Of a stretch of 33,167 nt of DNA, positions 15,246 to 23,371 are shown one piece after another (the first letter of the stretch is position 1; every line of letters starts with the position of its first letter). A program made the position numbers and the translations under genes. Below the pieces are notes generated by a model that did not search any database, had not been told where the DNA came from, and saw only the letters and a list, made by a program, of their open reading frames with translations. The stretch covers positions 1 through 33,167 of the forward strand of contig DHKO01000026.1 in the NCBI GenBank assembly GCA_002404895.1. The letters are read 5' to 3'. This DNA is from Treponema sp. UBA4692 (GTDB taxonomy: Bacteria > Spirochaetota > Spirochaetia > Treponematales > Treponemataceae).

Positions 15246-16058
15246 ATGGCTGAAAAGGAAATTCACGAAAAACTTGAAAATCTAAAAAATTATCTCCGTT
15301 CGCTCACAAGCGTGATGGTCGCGTTTTCAAGCGGAGTTGACTCGACATTTTTGCTGAAAGTTGCGCACGATGTCCTTTGCGAAAATGCGGTTGCTGTTAC
15401 GGCGAAATCCTGCAGCTTTCCAAAGCGCGAGGCTGACGAGGCGGAAGCGTTTTGTAAAAAAGAGGGAGTCCGTCATTTCACTGTGGATTCCGAGGAACTT
15501 GATATTCCAGAATTCCGCCACAATCCAAAGAACCGCTGCTATCTCTGCAAGAAGGAACTTTTTACAAAAATCATTTCGCTTGCAAAAGAAAATAAAATCG
15601 CTTTTGTCTGTGAGGGAAGCAACATGGACGACAACGGAGACTACCGGCCGGGCTTGCAGGCTGTCGCGGAGCTTGGAGTGAAAAGTCCGCTGCGCCATTG
15701 CGGTTTGTACAAGGCAGAAATCCGCGCGCTTTCAAAGGAAATGAATCTTCCGACTTGGAAAAAGCAGTCGTTCGCGTGCCTTTCCTCTCGTTTTCCTTAT
15801 GGCGAAGAAATCAGCGAGAAAAAACTTTCGATGGTTGACAGGGCTGAACAGTTTCTGCTTGATAAAGGATTTGGTCAGCTTAGGGTAAGAATCCACGGCG
15901 AAAATCTTGCGAGAATCGAAGTTTCCCCTGTGGAAATGGAAAAGGCGTTTTTGCTCCGTGAAGAAATTGTGGGCGCATTGAAAAGTTTCGGTTTCTTGTA
16001 CGTCTCGCTTGACCTGCAGGGCTACAGAACCGGTGCGATGAACGAGGTTTTAAAATGA
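15246..16058 (+). CDS. larE: LarE, sulfur insertase for the nickel-pincer cofactor
   Basis: A 270-residue PP-loop protein that adenylates and thiolates pyridinium-3,5-biscarboxylate mononucleotide during nickel-pincer nucleotide synthesis. The PP-loop is FSSGVDST (residues 27-34). The cysteine corresponding to the sacrificial Cys of Lactiplantibacillus LarE is Cys178 in SFACLSSRFPYG. Cys98 and Cys101 (NRCYLCKKELF) add a CxxC. LarE proteins with three such cysteines have been described as binding a [4Fe-4S] cluster that carries the sulfur, so this one may be catalytic rather than self-consuming. It overlaps larB by 4 nt (ATGA). AAGGAAAG precedes the ATG. Confidence 0.93.
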   Translation: MAEKEIHEKLENLKNYLRSLTSVMVAFSSGVDSTFLLKVAHDVLCENAVAVTAKSCSFPKREADEAEAFCKKEGVRHFTVDSEELDIPEFRHNPKNRCYLCKKELFTKIISLAKENKIAFVCEGSNMDDNGDYRPGLQAVAELGVKSPLRHCGLYKAEIRALSKEMNLPTWKKQSFACLSSRFPYGEEISEKKLSMVDRAEQFLLDKGFGQLRVRIHGENLARIEVSPVEMEKAFLLREEIVGALKSFGFLYVSLDLQGYRTGAMNEVLK

Positions 16059-16756
16059 AAGATTCTTTTTGCGACTTGGGATTTGCAAAGCTCGACACAG
16101 GACGCAATGAGCGCACTGGATTTGGCGAGGTTGTTTTTTGCCAAGGAAAAAGCGATGAGTTTTTGAAAGATATTTTTTCAAGGCTTTTTGAGGCTAACGG
16201 CGAAGTTCTTGGAACCCGCGCGACGCAAGAGCAGTTTGAGCTTGTAAAAGAAGTTTTTCCTCATGCGGAATATGACAAAATTTCCCGGACAATAAAAATT
16301 CAGCGTGAGAAAAAAAATCTTTGCGGAAACATTGCGGTCTGCACGGCTGGAACTGCGGACATTCCTGTTGCGGAGGAATCTGCCCGGACTGCGGAATTTT
16401 TCGGCTCGTATGTTGAGCGCATTTTTGATGTCGGCGTTTCTGGAATCCACAGGCTGCTTTCCCAGACTGAAAAACTTGAGAAGGCGAATGTTGTTGTCGC
16501 GGTTGCCGGAATGGAAGGCGCGCTTGCAAGCGTTGTGGGCGGATTGGTGAGCGTTCCTGTTATTGCGGTTCCCACTTCGGTCGGGTACGGCGCGAACTTT
16601 GGCGGAATTTCGGCTCTTTTGACGATGATAAATTCGTGCGCAAACGGAATCAGCGTTGTGAACATAGACAACGGCTACGGTGCGGGCTACATTGCGACGC
16701 AGATAAACCGTCTTGCAGTTGCCGGAAGCGTAAAAAATCAGGCAGGTGAAAAATGA
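16055..16756 (+). CDS. larB: LarB, pyridinium-3,5-biscarboxylate mononucleotide synthase
   Basis: A 233-residue protein. Its C-terminal half is a PurE-like carboxylase domain, with AVCTAGTADIPVAEES, VAVAGMEGALASVVGGL and VIAVPTSVGYGANFGG all matching LarB. LarB carboxylates and hydrolyses nicotinic acid adenine dinucleotide in the first step of nickel-pincer cofactor synthesis in the cytoplasm. The start overlaps larE by 4 nt and its own stop overlaps larC by 4 nt, which indicates strict translational coupling in the order larE, larB, larC. Confidence 0.95.
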   Translation: MKDSFCDLGFAKLDTGRNERTGFGEVVFCQGKSDEFLKDIFSRLFEANGEVLGTRATQEQFELVKEVFPHAEYDKISRTIKIQREKKNLCGNIAVCTAGTADIPVAEESARTAEFFGSYVERIFDVGVSGIHRLLSQTEKLEKANVVVAVAGMEGALASVVGGLVSVPVIAVPTSVGYGANFGGISALLTMINSCANGISVVNIDNGYGAGYIATQINRLAVAGSVKNQAGEK

Positions 16757-18153
16757 GCGATTTGTATCTTGAATGTGACTATGGAATTTCAGGCGACATG
16801 GCGGTTGCGGCTTTGCTTGATGCGGGCGCGAACAGAGCGGCGCTTGAAAAGGCTTTGGCGAGCATTCCGGCAAAAGGATTCAAAACCGAAATAAAGCGCG
16901 TGGAAAAAAACGGCGTTTCCTGCCTTGACTTCAATGTGATTTTGGATTCAGAACATGAAAACCACGACCACGACATGAACTATCTTTTTGGGCATGAGAG
17001 CGCGGAACATAATCAAGATGATTTTCATAACGGCGAGAATCACGAACATGGCGAAAATTCGCATGAACATTCTCATCATCATTCCGAAGCGGAAGAACAT
17101 TCTCATGCGGCACAGCATGAACATCATCACGGTGAACAAATTCATGGTGAACACGTTCCCCACCACGAGCACCGAAATCTGCATGACGTTCTTGAAATAA
17201 TCGACAAGACGGAGATGACGGAAAACGCGCGGAAACTTGCGCATAGAATCTTTGAGATAATCGCGCAGGCTGAAAGCAAGGCACATTCAAAGCCGGTTGA
17301 GGAAGTTCACTTTCACGAGGTCGGCGCGATTGATTCGATTGTTGACGTGATTGCGCTTGCGGTCTGCTTTGACAGCCTTCACGTTGAAAAAGTTTTTGTT
17401 CCGTTTTTGTGCGAGGGAACGGGAACTGTTCGTTGCCAGCACGGAATCCTTCCTGTTCCAGTTCCGGCGGTCGCGAACATTATGCAGGAATATTACGTTC
17501 CGCTAAAAATAACTGAGGAGCGCGGCGAATTTGTTACTCCGACTGGAGCGGCTTTTGTTGCTGCGGTTGCAACGGATTTCGCCTTGCCGAAAAATTTTGT
17601 GCTTAAAAAAATCGGAATGGGAGCTGGAAAAAGAGACTACGGCGTTCCGAATATTGTCCGCGCAATGCTTGTTGAAGCGGAAGAAAAAAATGACTCTGAA
17701 AATCAACATTCTTCCGCTTTGTGCGACAAGATTATAAAGCTTGAGACGAACATTGACGATTCAACCGGCGAGGCTCTGGGCTTTGTGATGGACGAGCTTT
17801 TTTCGTCGGGCGCGCTTGATGTTCAGTATCTTCCGTGCTTTATGAAAAAGAGCCGGCCGGCGTGGCTTTTGGTTGTGCTTTGCAGGCTTGAAGATGCGGC
17901 GAAAATGGAAAAAATCATTTTTACGCACACAACGACAATCGGAATCAGAAGAGCGGAAATGGAACGAACCTGCCTTGTGCGCTCAAAGCGTTCTGTGGAA
18001 GTTTTCGGTGAAAAGGCGGATGTGAAAATTGTGGACGTGTACGGCGAAAAGCGTTTTTACCCGGAATACGAAAGCGTTTCGCAGATTGCCCGCAAAACCG
18101 GAAAACCGTTCGGCGAAGTGTACAATAAAATTGTGAGCGAGTGTGAAAAATAG
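16753..18153 (+). CDS. larC: LarC, nickel insertion protein, with long His-rich segment
   Basis: A 466-residue single-frame LarC, the CTP-dependent nickel inserter that completes the pincer cofactor. The N-terminus YLECDYGISGDMAVAALLDAGA and the segments HFHEVGAIDSIVDVI, GTGTVRCQHGILPVPVPAV, TPTGAA and LETNIDDSTGE are family hallmarks. Residues 68-141 hold about 24 His with Glu/Asp (for example ENSHEHSHHHSEAEEHSH) and probably bind or store nickel. In Lactiplantibacillus the protein is made by frameshifting as LarC1/LarC2; here it is one continuous frame. No larA follows in this window. Confidence 0.95.
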   Translation: MSDLYLECDYGISGDMAVAALLDAGANRAALEKALASIPAKGFKTEIKRVEKNGVSCLDFNVILDSEHENHDHDMNYLFGHESAEHNQDDFHNGENHEHGENSHEHSHHHSEAEEHSHAAQHEHHHGEQIHGEHVPHHEHRNLHDVLEIIDKTEMTENARKLAHRIFEIIAQAESKAHSKPVEEVHFHEVGAIDSIVDVIALAVCFDSLHVEKVFVPFLCEGTGTVRCQHGILPVPVPAVANIMQEYYVPLKITEERGEFVTPTGAAFVAAVATDFALPKNFVLKKIGMGAGKRDYGVPNIVRAMLVEAEEKNDSENQHSSALCDKIIKLETNIDDSTGEALGFVMDELFSSGALDVQYLPCFMKKSRPAWLLVVLCRLEDAAKMEKIIFTHTTTIGIRRAEMERTCLVRSKRSVEVFGEKADVKIVDVYGEKRFYPEYESVSQIARKTGKPFGEVYNKIVSECEK

Positions 18154-18212
18154 ACCGAATAGATTACCGGGGCAAGCCCGATAATGACATAAATTTTTTT
18201 TTGGAGGAAATT

Positions 18213-18629
18213 ATGGTGTGTTTTACTGTTCCTTTGGCGGAGGCTGTTGTTCTTACAGCCGTTAAGAAAATGGCTTTTAGGCGCAATGCGGATTCTGTCA
18301 TCAATGAGGCGGAAATGGCGAAAAATCAGAAAATCGCAGCGCTTAAAGAAAAACTCGGAATTCTTGAAAAAATGCTTTACGGCGGAAGTTTTTTGCTTGC
18401 TGTCGAGCATTTGTATCACAGAGAAATCAGCCTCGTTCCGCCATTTTTGACTGCGATGAAAAATCCAGCTGAAATTCCTGAAATGCTGCGTGAAATGGCG
18501 ACAGTGGGAGTCGGAATGGCTTTGCTTACAACTGCGGTCTGGGCGGCAGGAATCGGAATTATGGCATTGGTGAAAAATCTGAAGAAAAAATCAGCAGGCG
18601 GAATTAGGCTTTCCGGGGCGGCCGTCTGA
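18213..18629 (+). CDS. Unknown small protein with C-terminal membrane segment
   Basis: A 138-residue protein of no recognised family. The N-terminal half has a charged helix (NEAEMAKNQKIAALKEKLGILEKML). The C-terminal part has one clear hydrophobic segment (VGVGMALLTTAVWAAGIGIMALV) followed by basic KNLKKK. HLYHRE lies between. The ATG at 18213 has a strong TTGGAGG. It begins 59 nt after larC and its stop overlaps the next start (TGATG), so the two small genes act together and probably belong to the lar transcript. A role linked to the permease or nickel is speculation. Confidence 0.75.
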   Translation: MVCFTVPLAEAVVLTAVKKMAFRRNADSVINEAEMAKNQKIAALKEKLGILEKMLYGGSFLLAVEHLYHREISLVPPFLTAMKNPAEIPEMLREMATVGVGMALLTTAVWAAGIGIMALVKNLKKKSAGGIRLSGAAV

Positions 18630-18931
18630 TGTGCCTTCTGATTACAGTTGCCGCGGCGATTGTGTTTTCCGTGCTGTTCTTTGCCTCAAAAAAAACTGAC
18701 GGCGCGGAAAATTCAAAAACTTTCCGCATAGGAAAATTTACCAAGCCTCTTTTTACAACAACGCTCGCTTTTTTGGCTGCCGCAATAATGTGGAGCGTAG
18801 ACGGAATTGCGAACGTTTCAGGAGGCGAGCCGTTTCTGAAAATAAGCAAAGATGACACTGTTCTTGGCGTGATAGTCGCCTTGTGCGGGCTTGCACTTTT
18901 TGCAGTGCTCGCATTGCGGAATCGGAAATAA
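18629..18931 (+). CDS. Unknown small membrane protein
   Basis: A 100-residue protein with three predicted membrane segments: LLITVAAAIVFSVLFFA near the start, LFTTTLAFLAAAIMWSV in the middle and VIVALCGLALFAVLAL at the end. Between them are short polar loops. No family is recognised. It overlaps the preceding gene by one base (TGATG) and ends just before palindrome array 2. Confidence 0.75.
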   Translation: MCLLITVAAAIVFSVLFFASKKTDGAENSKTFRIGKFTKPLFTTTLAFLAAAIMWSVDGIANVSGGEPFLKISKDDTVLGVIVALCGLALFAVLALRNRK

Positions 18932-18951
18932 ACCGTGTCTGAACGGTGAAA

Positions 18952-19206
18952 TTATATTCAGTACGAAACTTGTTTTAAAGTCTTGCAATCGTACTGAGTA
19001 CGAAACTCTATTTCTTCAAAATTTGCAATCGTACCCAGTATGAATGTCGTTTTTTCAAATTTCTTGCTTCGTATTCACTACGATTGCTGGTTTTTCCTTA
19101 AAATGCAAATCGTACTGAATACGAATGTCATTTTTTATAAAATTCTTGAATCGTACTCAGTACGAACTCTGACTTTCCAAAATTTACAAATCGTACTGAA
19201 TACGAA
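18952..19206. repeat. Tandem palindrome array 2, seven units, 40-41 bp period
   Basis: Units start at 18952, 18989, 19029, 19069, 19110, 19151 and 19191. The core is TCGTACTNAGTACGA; the unit at 18989 reads TCGTACTGAGTACGAA. Units 4-7 and their spacers match units 3-6 of array 1, so the two arrays share an ancestor. Like array 1 it lies between convergent genes. In the rest of the 18932-19385 gap I see only a promoter-like segment at 19340-19403. Confidence 0.85.
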
Positions 19207-19339
19207 CTGCGGATTCATCTTTTCTTGAGTGACTGAAATTTATGTTTCAGCCCGCTTTCGTTGGACTGTTTTGCTTCGCAGACGCTGCACTTCCTAACGC
19301 AAAAAAGATTTTTGTGAACTGTGTTTTTCAATAGAAAAA

Positions 19340-19403
19340 ACAGCATTTTTATGCTATACAATAATTATGCTCGCAGTTGCGGAAATTATAAAGGAGAATT
19401 GTC
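19340..19403 (+). promoter_or_regulatory. Orphan promoter and ribosome binding site
   Basis: TATACAAT near 19356 and AAAGGAG near 19389 look like a -10 box and a ribosome site on the plus strand. The only reading frame is 16 codons (ATG at 19367), and the convergent restriction gene begins at once. It may be the stump of a gene replaced when the R-M system arrived. Confidence 0.3.
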
Positions 19404-20441
19404 ATAAGGCCCCATAAATCTAAATCCATCTCTATGAATCATGTGGTCGGGATCAGTTGCAATCCAAACTTCCGTTTCCCATGCAAGATTTTCAGGACAG
19501 TTTTTATAAGCTGATAAATTTTCAAAAGCCGTAATGAAAACACATTTTTTTGCATTATCACCCATCATTTGTTCCAAAGCAGTTTTCCGTTCCGCTGTCA
19601 TTGGATTTGACGTGTGATATGCTTCTATCAAATAAATCCAATCCTTTTCTTCTGAATACGCTACAATATCAGGCAGTTTTCCTTGCTTTATGTCAGAGAT
19701 TCCAAGTTCTGACATTTTTTCTTTTTCATAAATGACACCATATTTATTGTCAGAATCTCCGCAATAAAGAATTCTTGCACTGAATCCGAATCGAGGCAAA
19801 AATTCTTCAACTACTTGTTTTTGAATAAGATTATGCTCTCCGTCTTTTAGCTGAAATTCCGTGCCGTCTGTTGTTCTGACTGTTATTTTGGGAATATTTC
19901 GTTTTTGCTCTATACGTTCTGAATAAGTTTTGTGAGACTTTTTGAAAATTTTAACCTGTTCCTCCCAGTCACTTTGGTTAAAATTCTTGATGATTCTTGA
20001 ATATTCTACTGTTATCGTATATCCGCGAGTTGAATCACTGATATTTGCTTCTGGCTTTGAGTTTTTTACAATTCCAGCTATTAAAAGTCTGTTCAGTCCG
20101 TCTCTCAGAACATAATCATAAGAACCTTTGCTCATATTTTCTTCAAGATATTCATTGTAGAATTCAATCATTTGTTTTGTTGTAACAGCATAGTTCTTGT
20201 TCGAGTCTTTTATTTTTACCCAGTCTTTTGATGATTTTATATCGCCGACAGCGAGAAGAGCCAATGCGACCTTCTCTTTTTTCTTGTCTGTTAAATCGTC
20301 CGTGGGAATTCCAAGTTCATTTATTATATACAGACTTTCCCTAATCAGAATTTGAATTTTTTCTGATTTCTCGTTAAATCCTTTTTTATAGCCATAAGGA
20401 GAATGCATTCCTTTATATTTTAGTTCAGGCAACTGTCTCAT
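19386..20441 (-). CDS. PstI/BsuBI-family restriction endonuclease
   Basis: A 351-residue nuclease. The N-terminal helical domain is followed by a C-terminal catalytic domain with KLPDIVAY and LIEAYHTSNPMTAERK (about residues 256-281), then the family end AWETEVWIATDPDHMIHRDG and RFMGPY. I chose the ATG at 20441 because GGAGAA lies 6-7 nt upstream on the minus strand; an ATG at 20471 is also in frame. Either way it overlaps the upstream methylase. PstI and BsuBI themselves pair with adenine methylases, while the partner here is a C5-cytosine methylase, so the site need not be CTGCAG. Confidence 0.88.
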   Translation of the reverse strand: MRQLPELKYKGMHSPYGYKKGFNEKSEKIQILIRESLYIINELGIPTDDLTDKKKEKVALALLAVGDIKSSKDWVKIKDSNKNYAVTTKQMIEFYNEYLEENMSKGSYDYVLRDGLNRLLIAGIVKNSKPEANISDSTRGYTITVEYSRIIKNFNQSDWEEQVKIFKKSHKTYSERIEQKRNIPKITVRTTDGTEFQLKDGEHNLIQKQVVEEFLPRFGFSARILYCGDSDNKYGVIYEKEKMSELGISDIKQGKLPDIVAYSEEKDWIYLIEAYHTSNPMTAERKTALEQMMGDNAKKCVFITAFENLSAYKNCPENLAWETEVWIATDPDHMIHRDGFRFMGPYDNSPL

Positions 20442-21459
20442 TGATATTCTCCGTATCTGCTTTTGCTGCATATAACTTTTCGATATATTCGATTACAGAT
20501 TTTGCCAGTTTGTATGCAAACATCGGCGGCACTGCATTTCCAATTTGTGTAAACTGACTTTCTTCTGAGCCGCAGAATTCAAACCAGTCTGGAAAACTTT
20601 GAAGTCTAGCGGCTTCTCTTACTGAAATTCTTCTTCTTCGACCATCTGAGAGTTTGATTCGCTGCATATCGCTTGTTGCCCCAGCTAAATTTCTGCATGT
20701 AAGAGTTCTTGCTGGTTTATCTAAATTCATATCACGGGGATTTTTGCATTTTGAGGCTTTTTCATATTTTGCAATGTACTCATCCATTGCTGGTGTAAGG
20801 AAAGCAGCATTTTTTGGTATTTCGAACGCAAGAGAGCCTAAAGCCTCGCCTGAAGTTATAACATAGTCGTTCGGTTCTGGAAAATTGAAATCTCCATGGT
20901 GACCAACAATTACCAGACGCTCTCTATTTTGAGGAACATCGTATTGAACTAGATGAAAAATCTTGTAGTCAACAATATATCCCAAAGAGACAAATTCACT
21001 TATAACAGATTCAAAATATTCTTTGTTTTGTTCAGGAAGTCCCTTTACATTTTCACAGACAAAAATTTTAGGTCTAACTTTTTTTACGGCTTCTATAAAA
21101 ACCGGGAATCCGTTTCTTAAATCATTTTTTCCTAGCTGTTTGCCGAATCTGCTGAACGGCTGGCACGGCGGTCCGCCTATCAATATATCTGCTTCCGGAA
21201 AAACTGTGTCTTTTGTAAGTTTCTCATTGATACATTCTGACTTTAAGTTTTTTTTATAAGTCATACAGTAGTTTTCAATCATTTCATAACCTGTTGTCTT
21301 TATACCAGCTGCTTCAAACCCTAATGATAAACCGCCGCAACCAGCAAACAAGTCTATTGCCCTGTAAGGCTTGATATTAGGAATAGTTATAGCATTGTTC
21401 AAATAGTCAATATAATTACTGTATTTTCTATTATTAGAAAAAACGTTTTTCTTTTGCAT
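20425..21459 (-). CDS. DNA (cytosine-5) methyltransferase
   Basis: A 344-residue C5-methylase with motifs in the usual order. AIDLFAGCGGLSLGFE (about 34-49) binds SAM, GGPPCQPFS has catalytic Cys99, ENVKG is motif VI (136-140), and VPQNRERLVIVG is motif VIII. RTLTCRNLAG ends the recognition domain and QIGNAVPP is motif X. It protects the site of the overlapping nuclease encoded downstream. AAGGAAA precedes the ATG on the minus strand. The recognition sequence is not readable. Confidence 0.93.
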   Translation of the reverse strand: MQKKNVFSNNRKYSNYIDYLNNAITIPNIKPYRAIDLFAGCGGLSLGFEAAGIKTTGYEMIENYCMTYKKNLKSECINEKLTKDTVFPEADILIGGPPCQPFSRFGKQLGKNDLRNGFPVFIEAVKKVRPKIFVCENVKGLPEQNKEYFESVISEFVSLGYIVDYKIFHLVQYDVPQNRERLVIVGHHGDFNFPEPNDYVITSGEALGSLAFEIPKNAAFLTPAMDEYIAKYEKASKCKNPRDMNLDKPARTLTCRNLAGATSDMQRIKLSDGRRRRISVREAARLQSFPDWFEFCGSEESQFTQIGNAVPPMFAYKLAKSVIEYIEKLYAAKADTENINETVA

Positions 21460-21614
21460 ATTTCTATTTCCTTCACAATTATATTATTAAAAAAATTTTC
21501 AAATATGAATTTGTTATTGCAAATTTTCTCTAAAAAGTTTTATGTATTCTTCATCGAGATTTTATACTATACACATTTTCCAAATCAGTTTCTATAGAAA
21601 AATCGAAAATATAA

Positions 21615-21794
21615 TCAAATTGTTTGTTTTCAAACGTGAACGCGGACTTGGTCTTTATTTCGGCTTTTCCTGACAGAAGCATATTCGTAAGATTCGCGCA
21701 TGACATAGCTTGGGAAACAGAAGCATGGATTGCAGACAATCCCGACCACATGATTCATTTTAACGGAGATAAATTTATCGGACCACATAAGTAA
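21615..21794 (+). pseudogene. Relic of a second PstI/BsuBI-family nuclease (C-terminal end)
   Basis: The plus strand encodes, after a stop at 21612, about 59 residues ending AWETEAWIADNPDHMIHFNG then DKFIGPHK. This aligns with the end of the intact nuclease (AWETEVWIATDPDHMIHRDG, then FRFMGPY). Upstream, VFISAF aligns with VFITAF. The catalytic part is missing. It lies in the opposite orientation to the intact gene, and 20 identical bases (21739-21758 against 19434-19453 reversed) make an inverted repeat flanking the R-M pair. I take it as the remnant of an older or duplicated system. Confidence 0.8.
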
Positions 21795-21802
21795 GGTTGT
21801 TT

Positions 21803-22666
21803 CTATTCCCCGTAAATCGCGCGGATTTGCGAGAATGTCGCGGCAAGCTGCTTCTCGTTCTTTTTCAGGCAGACGCACCAGAATGTTACGTTCACTTCGC
21901 TGTCTGAAATCGCAACGGCTTTTTTGTCTTTCATTTCGCGGACGTTCTGGATTGTGAAGTTTGTGACGAACGACGGAAGTTCCGTGAGCTTTGCAAGCTG
22001 CCTTAGCGCGGTCATTTCCTGCTGGTCAAAAAATTCCACATCCGGAATCAGATTCTTTGTGGTTTCGTACCAGAACCCGAGCCTGCTGTAAATCAGGATT
22101 TTTTCTCCGGCAAGCTCTTTCAGGCTGATTATGTCTTTTTCCGCAAGCCTGTGATTTTTCGGAAGAACGATGAAGAGATTTTCCGTGAACAGTTTTTCCG
22201 CCGCATACTTTTCTGTGTTTTGGGGCGGTGCGAGCGTTACGATTAGTCTTGCGTTTCCGCTGTCGAGCATTTTGTACAGGTCCTTTTCGTTGTCTTTCAG
22301 CTCCGATTTTACCGTCATTCCCAGAAACTGCTGCGAGAGAATCGGCGTAAGCTCTGAAATCGGCATTGGCGCAATCGAAGCGAAAGTGAAAATCCTGTGA
22401 GTGCGCTCGTATTCTTTCACTTTCTGCTCAAAAACCGATTCCGCCTCAATCACTTTTTTTGCGTACTCGGCGGCGATTTTTCCGTTCTCGTTCAGGACGA
22501 TTCTGTTTTTTCCGCGCTCAAAAAGCTGAACGCCCAAGTCATCCTCAAGTTTTTTCATGGAGCGGCTCAACGCCGGCTGCGACACATTCATCTTTTCCGC
22601 CACCGCCGTAAGAGTTCCGTGCTTTGGAAAGGCGGCAAGCTCATTCAAAACGTAGAGTTCTGTCAT
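21803..22666 (-). CDS. LysR-family transcriptional regulator (LysR 2)
   Basis: A 287-residue LysR-type regulator. The HTH reads GTLTAVAEKMNVSQPALSRS followed by MKKLEDDLGVQLFERGKNRI, and the rest is a co-inducer domain with ENLFIVLPKNHRLAEK. It differs clearly from LysR 1. Its ATG overlaps the stop of the 67-aa gene by 4 nt (ATGA), with a GGAAG ribosome site inside that gene, so it is translated as the last gene of the nuclease/ART operon. That is unusual for a LysR gene. It may control this operon or the LysR-box promoters at 11487 and 26494; neither is shown. Confidence 0.92.
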   Translation of the reverse strand: MTELYVLNELAAFPKHGTLTAVAEKMNVSQPALSRSMKKLEDDLGVQLFERGKNRIVLNENGKIAAEYAKKVIEAESVFEQKVKEYERTHRIFTFASIAPMPISELTPILSQQFLGMTVKSELKDNEKDLYKMLDSGNARLIVTLAPPQNTEKYAAEKLFTENLFIVLPKNHRLAEKDIISLKELAGEKILIYSRLGFWYETTKNLIPDVEFFDQQEMTALRQLAKLTELPSFVTNFTIQNVREMKDKKAVAISDSEVNVTFWCVCLKKNEKQLAATFSQIRAIYGE

Positions 22667-22866
22667 TTTTGTTCTTCCAGATAATATTGATAAATATACG
22701 CCGCGCCCTCCCTGTAAAGTCCGGTCTGCTTGTCGGCAAGTTTTTCAAAAATATTCGATGAATAAAGTTTCCGCAGTGCCTCGTCGAATTCAATTTTTTC
22801 ATCCTGAACAATAAATCCCGCGATTTCCTTTGTGAGCGAGTCAATCAGCCAGTCCGCCTTATCCAT
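22663..22866 (-). CDS. 67-aa protein of the DUF3791-DUF3990 cassette
   Basis: A small acidic helical protein (MDKADWLIDSLTKEIAGFIV... ending YIYQYYLEEQK). I do not know a named family, but small proteins of this style follow DUF3990 genes in other bacteria as far as I recall. It overlaps DUF3990 by 8 nt and LysR 2 by 4 nt. It could be an antitoxin or adaptor for the ART-fold protein; this rests on position only. Confidence 0.75.
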   Translation of the reverse strand: MDKADWLIDSLTKEIAGFIVQDEKIEFDEALRKLYSSNIFEKLADKQTGLYREGAAYIYQYYLEEQK

Positions 22867-23371
22867 AAATTACATCCTTTTTGAAAAGCAGCTGAACGGC
22901 TTTTTCAGTGTGAAATGAATATTGCATTGAAAGTTCCTTGTAAGTCATGCGTTTTTTGAGCATTTCAAGGTCGATAAAATTCTGTTCATATTGCTGGAAC
23001 AAAACCGCCATCGCGTCATCGGCAACCGGTCCGTGAACGATGTCATATTTGCAGTCCTGATTGCTGAGCGGATTCTTCAAGTCTGAAAAATCACGGCTTC
23101 TGTTGTTCATGACGAACAAAGCCCATTCTTCTGTCGGAACTGATGAAAAATCTTTTGTCCGCAGATTTTCATTTTTCAGAAAATTATCGTCAATCTCGTA
23201 GATGTTCAGAACTGGTTTTCCGCCTTTGATTCTTGCAGTACGCTCAGCCATTTTTTCAGCCTGAGTTTGAATATCAGTAAGATAAAATCCTTTTCCGGAG
23301 TCGCGGAACGGCTTGCAAAGCTGGAGTTCAATTTTTTCTACGGAAACGTTGCTTCCATGATAAAGAATCAA
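22859..23371 (-). CDS. DUF3990 ADP-ribosyltransferase-fold protein
   Basis: A 170-residue DUF3990 protein. The pattern ILYHGSN (His5), GKGFYLTD (Tyr30), then EEWALFVMNNR, YDIVHGPVADD (109-119) and YSFHTEKAVQLL is characteristic. DUF3990 belongs to the ADP-ribosyltransferase fold superfamily, and such proteins usually act as toxins or effectors that modify a protein or nucleic acid. Its neighbours are small: DUF3791 upstream (4-nt overlap) and a 67-aa protein downstream (8-nt overlap), an arrangement that suggests a toxin-antitoxin module. The target is unknown. Confidence 0.85.
   Translation of the reverse strand: MILYHGSNVSVEKIELQLCKPFRDSGKGFYLTDIQTQAEKMAERTARIKGGKPVLNIYEIDDNFLKNENLRTKDFSSVPTEEWALFVMNNRSRDFSDLKNPLSNQDCKYDIVHGPVADDAMAVLFQQYEQNFIDLEMLKKRMTYKELSMQYSFHTEKAVQLLFKKDVIYG

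Noticed and set aside
16178..16873. Long minus-strand open frame opposite larB
   Set aside because: It is the antisense shadow of larB and early larC, with no recognisable motif.
19386..21459. Assigning CTGCAG as the target of the PstI/BsuBI-like system
   Set aside because: The partner is a C5-cytosine methylase rather than an adenine methylase, and CTGCAG is not depleted in the window.
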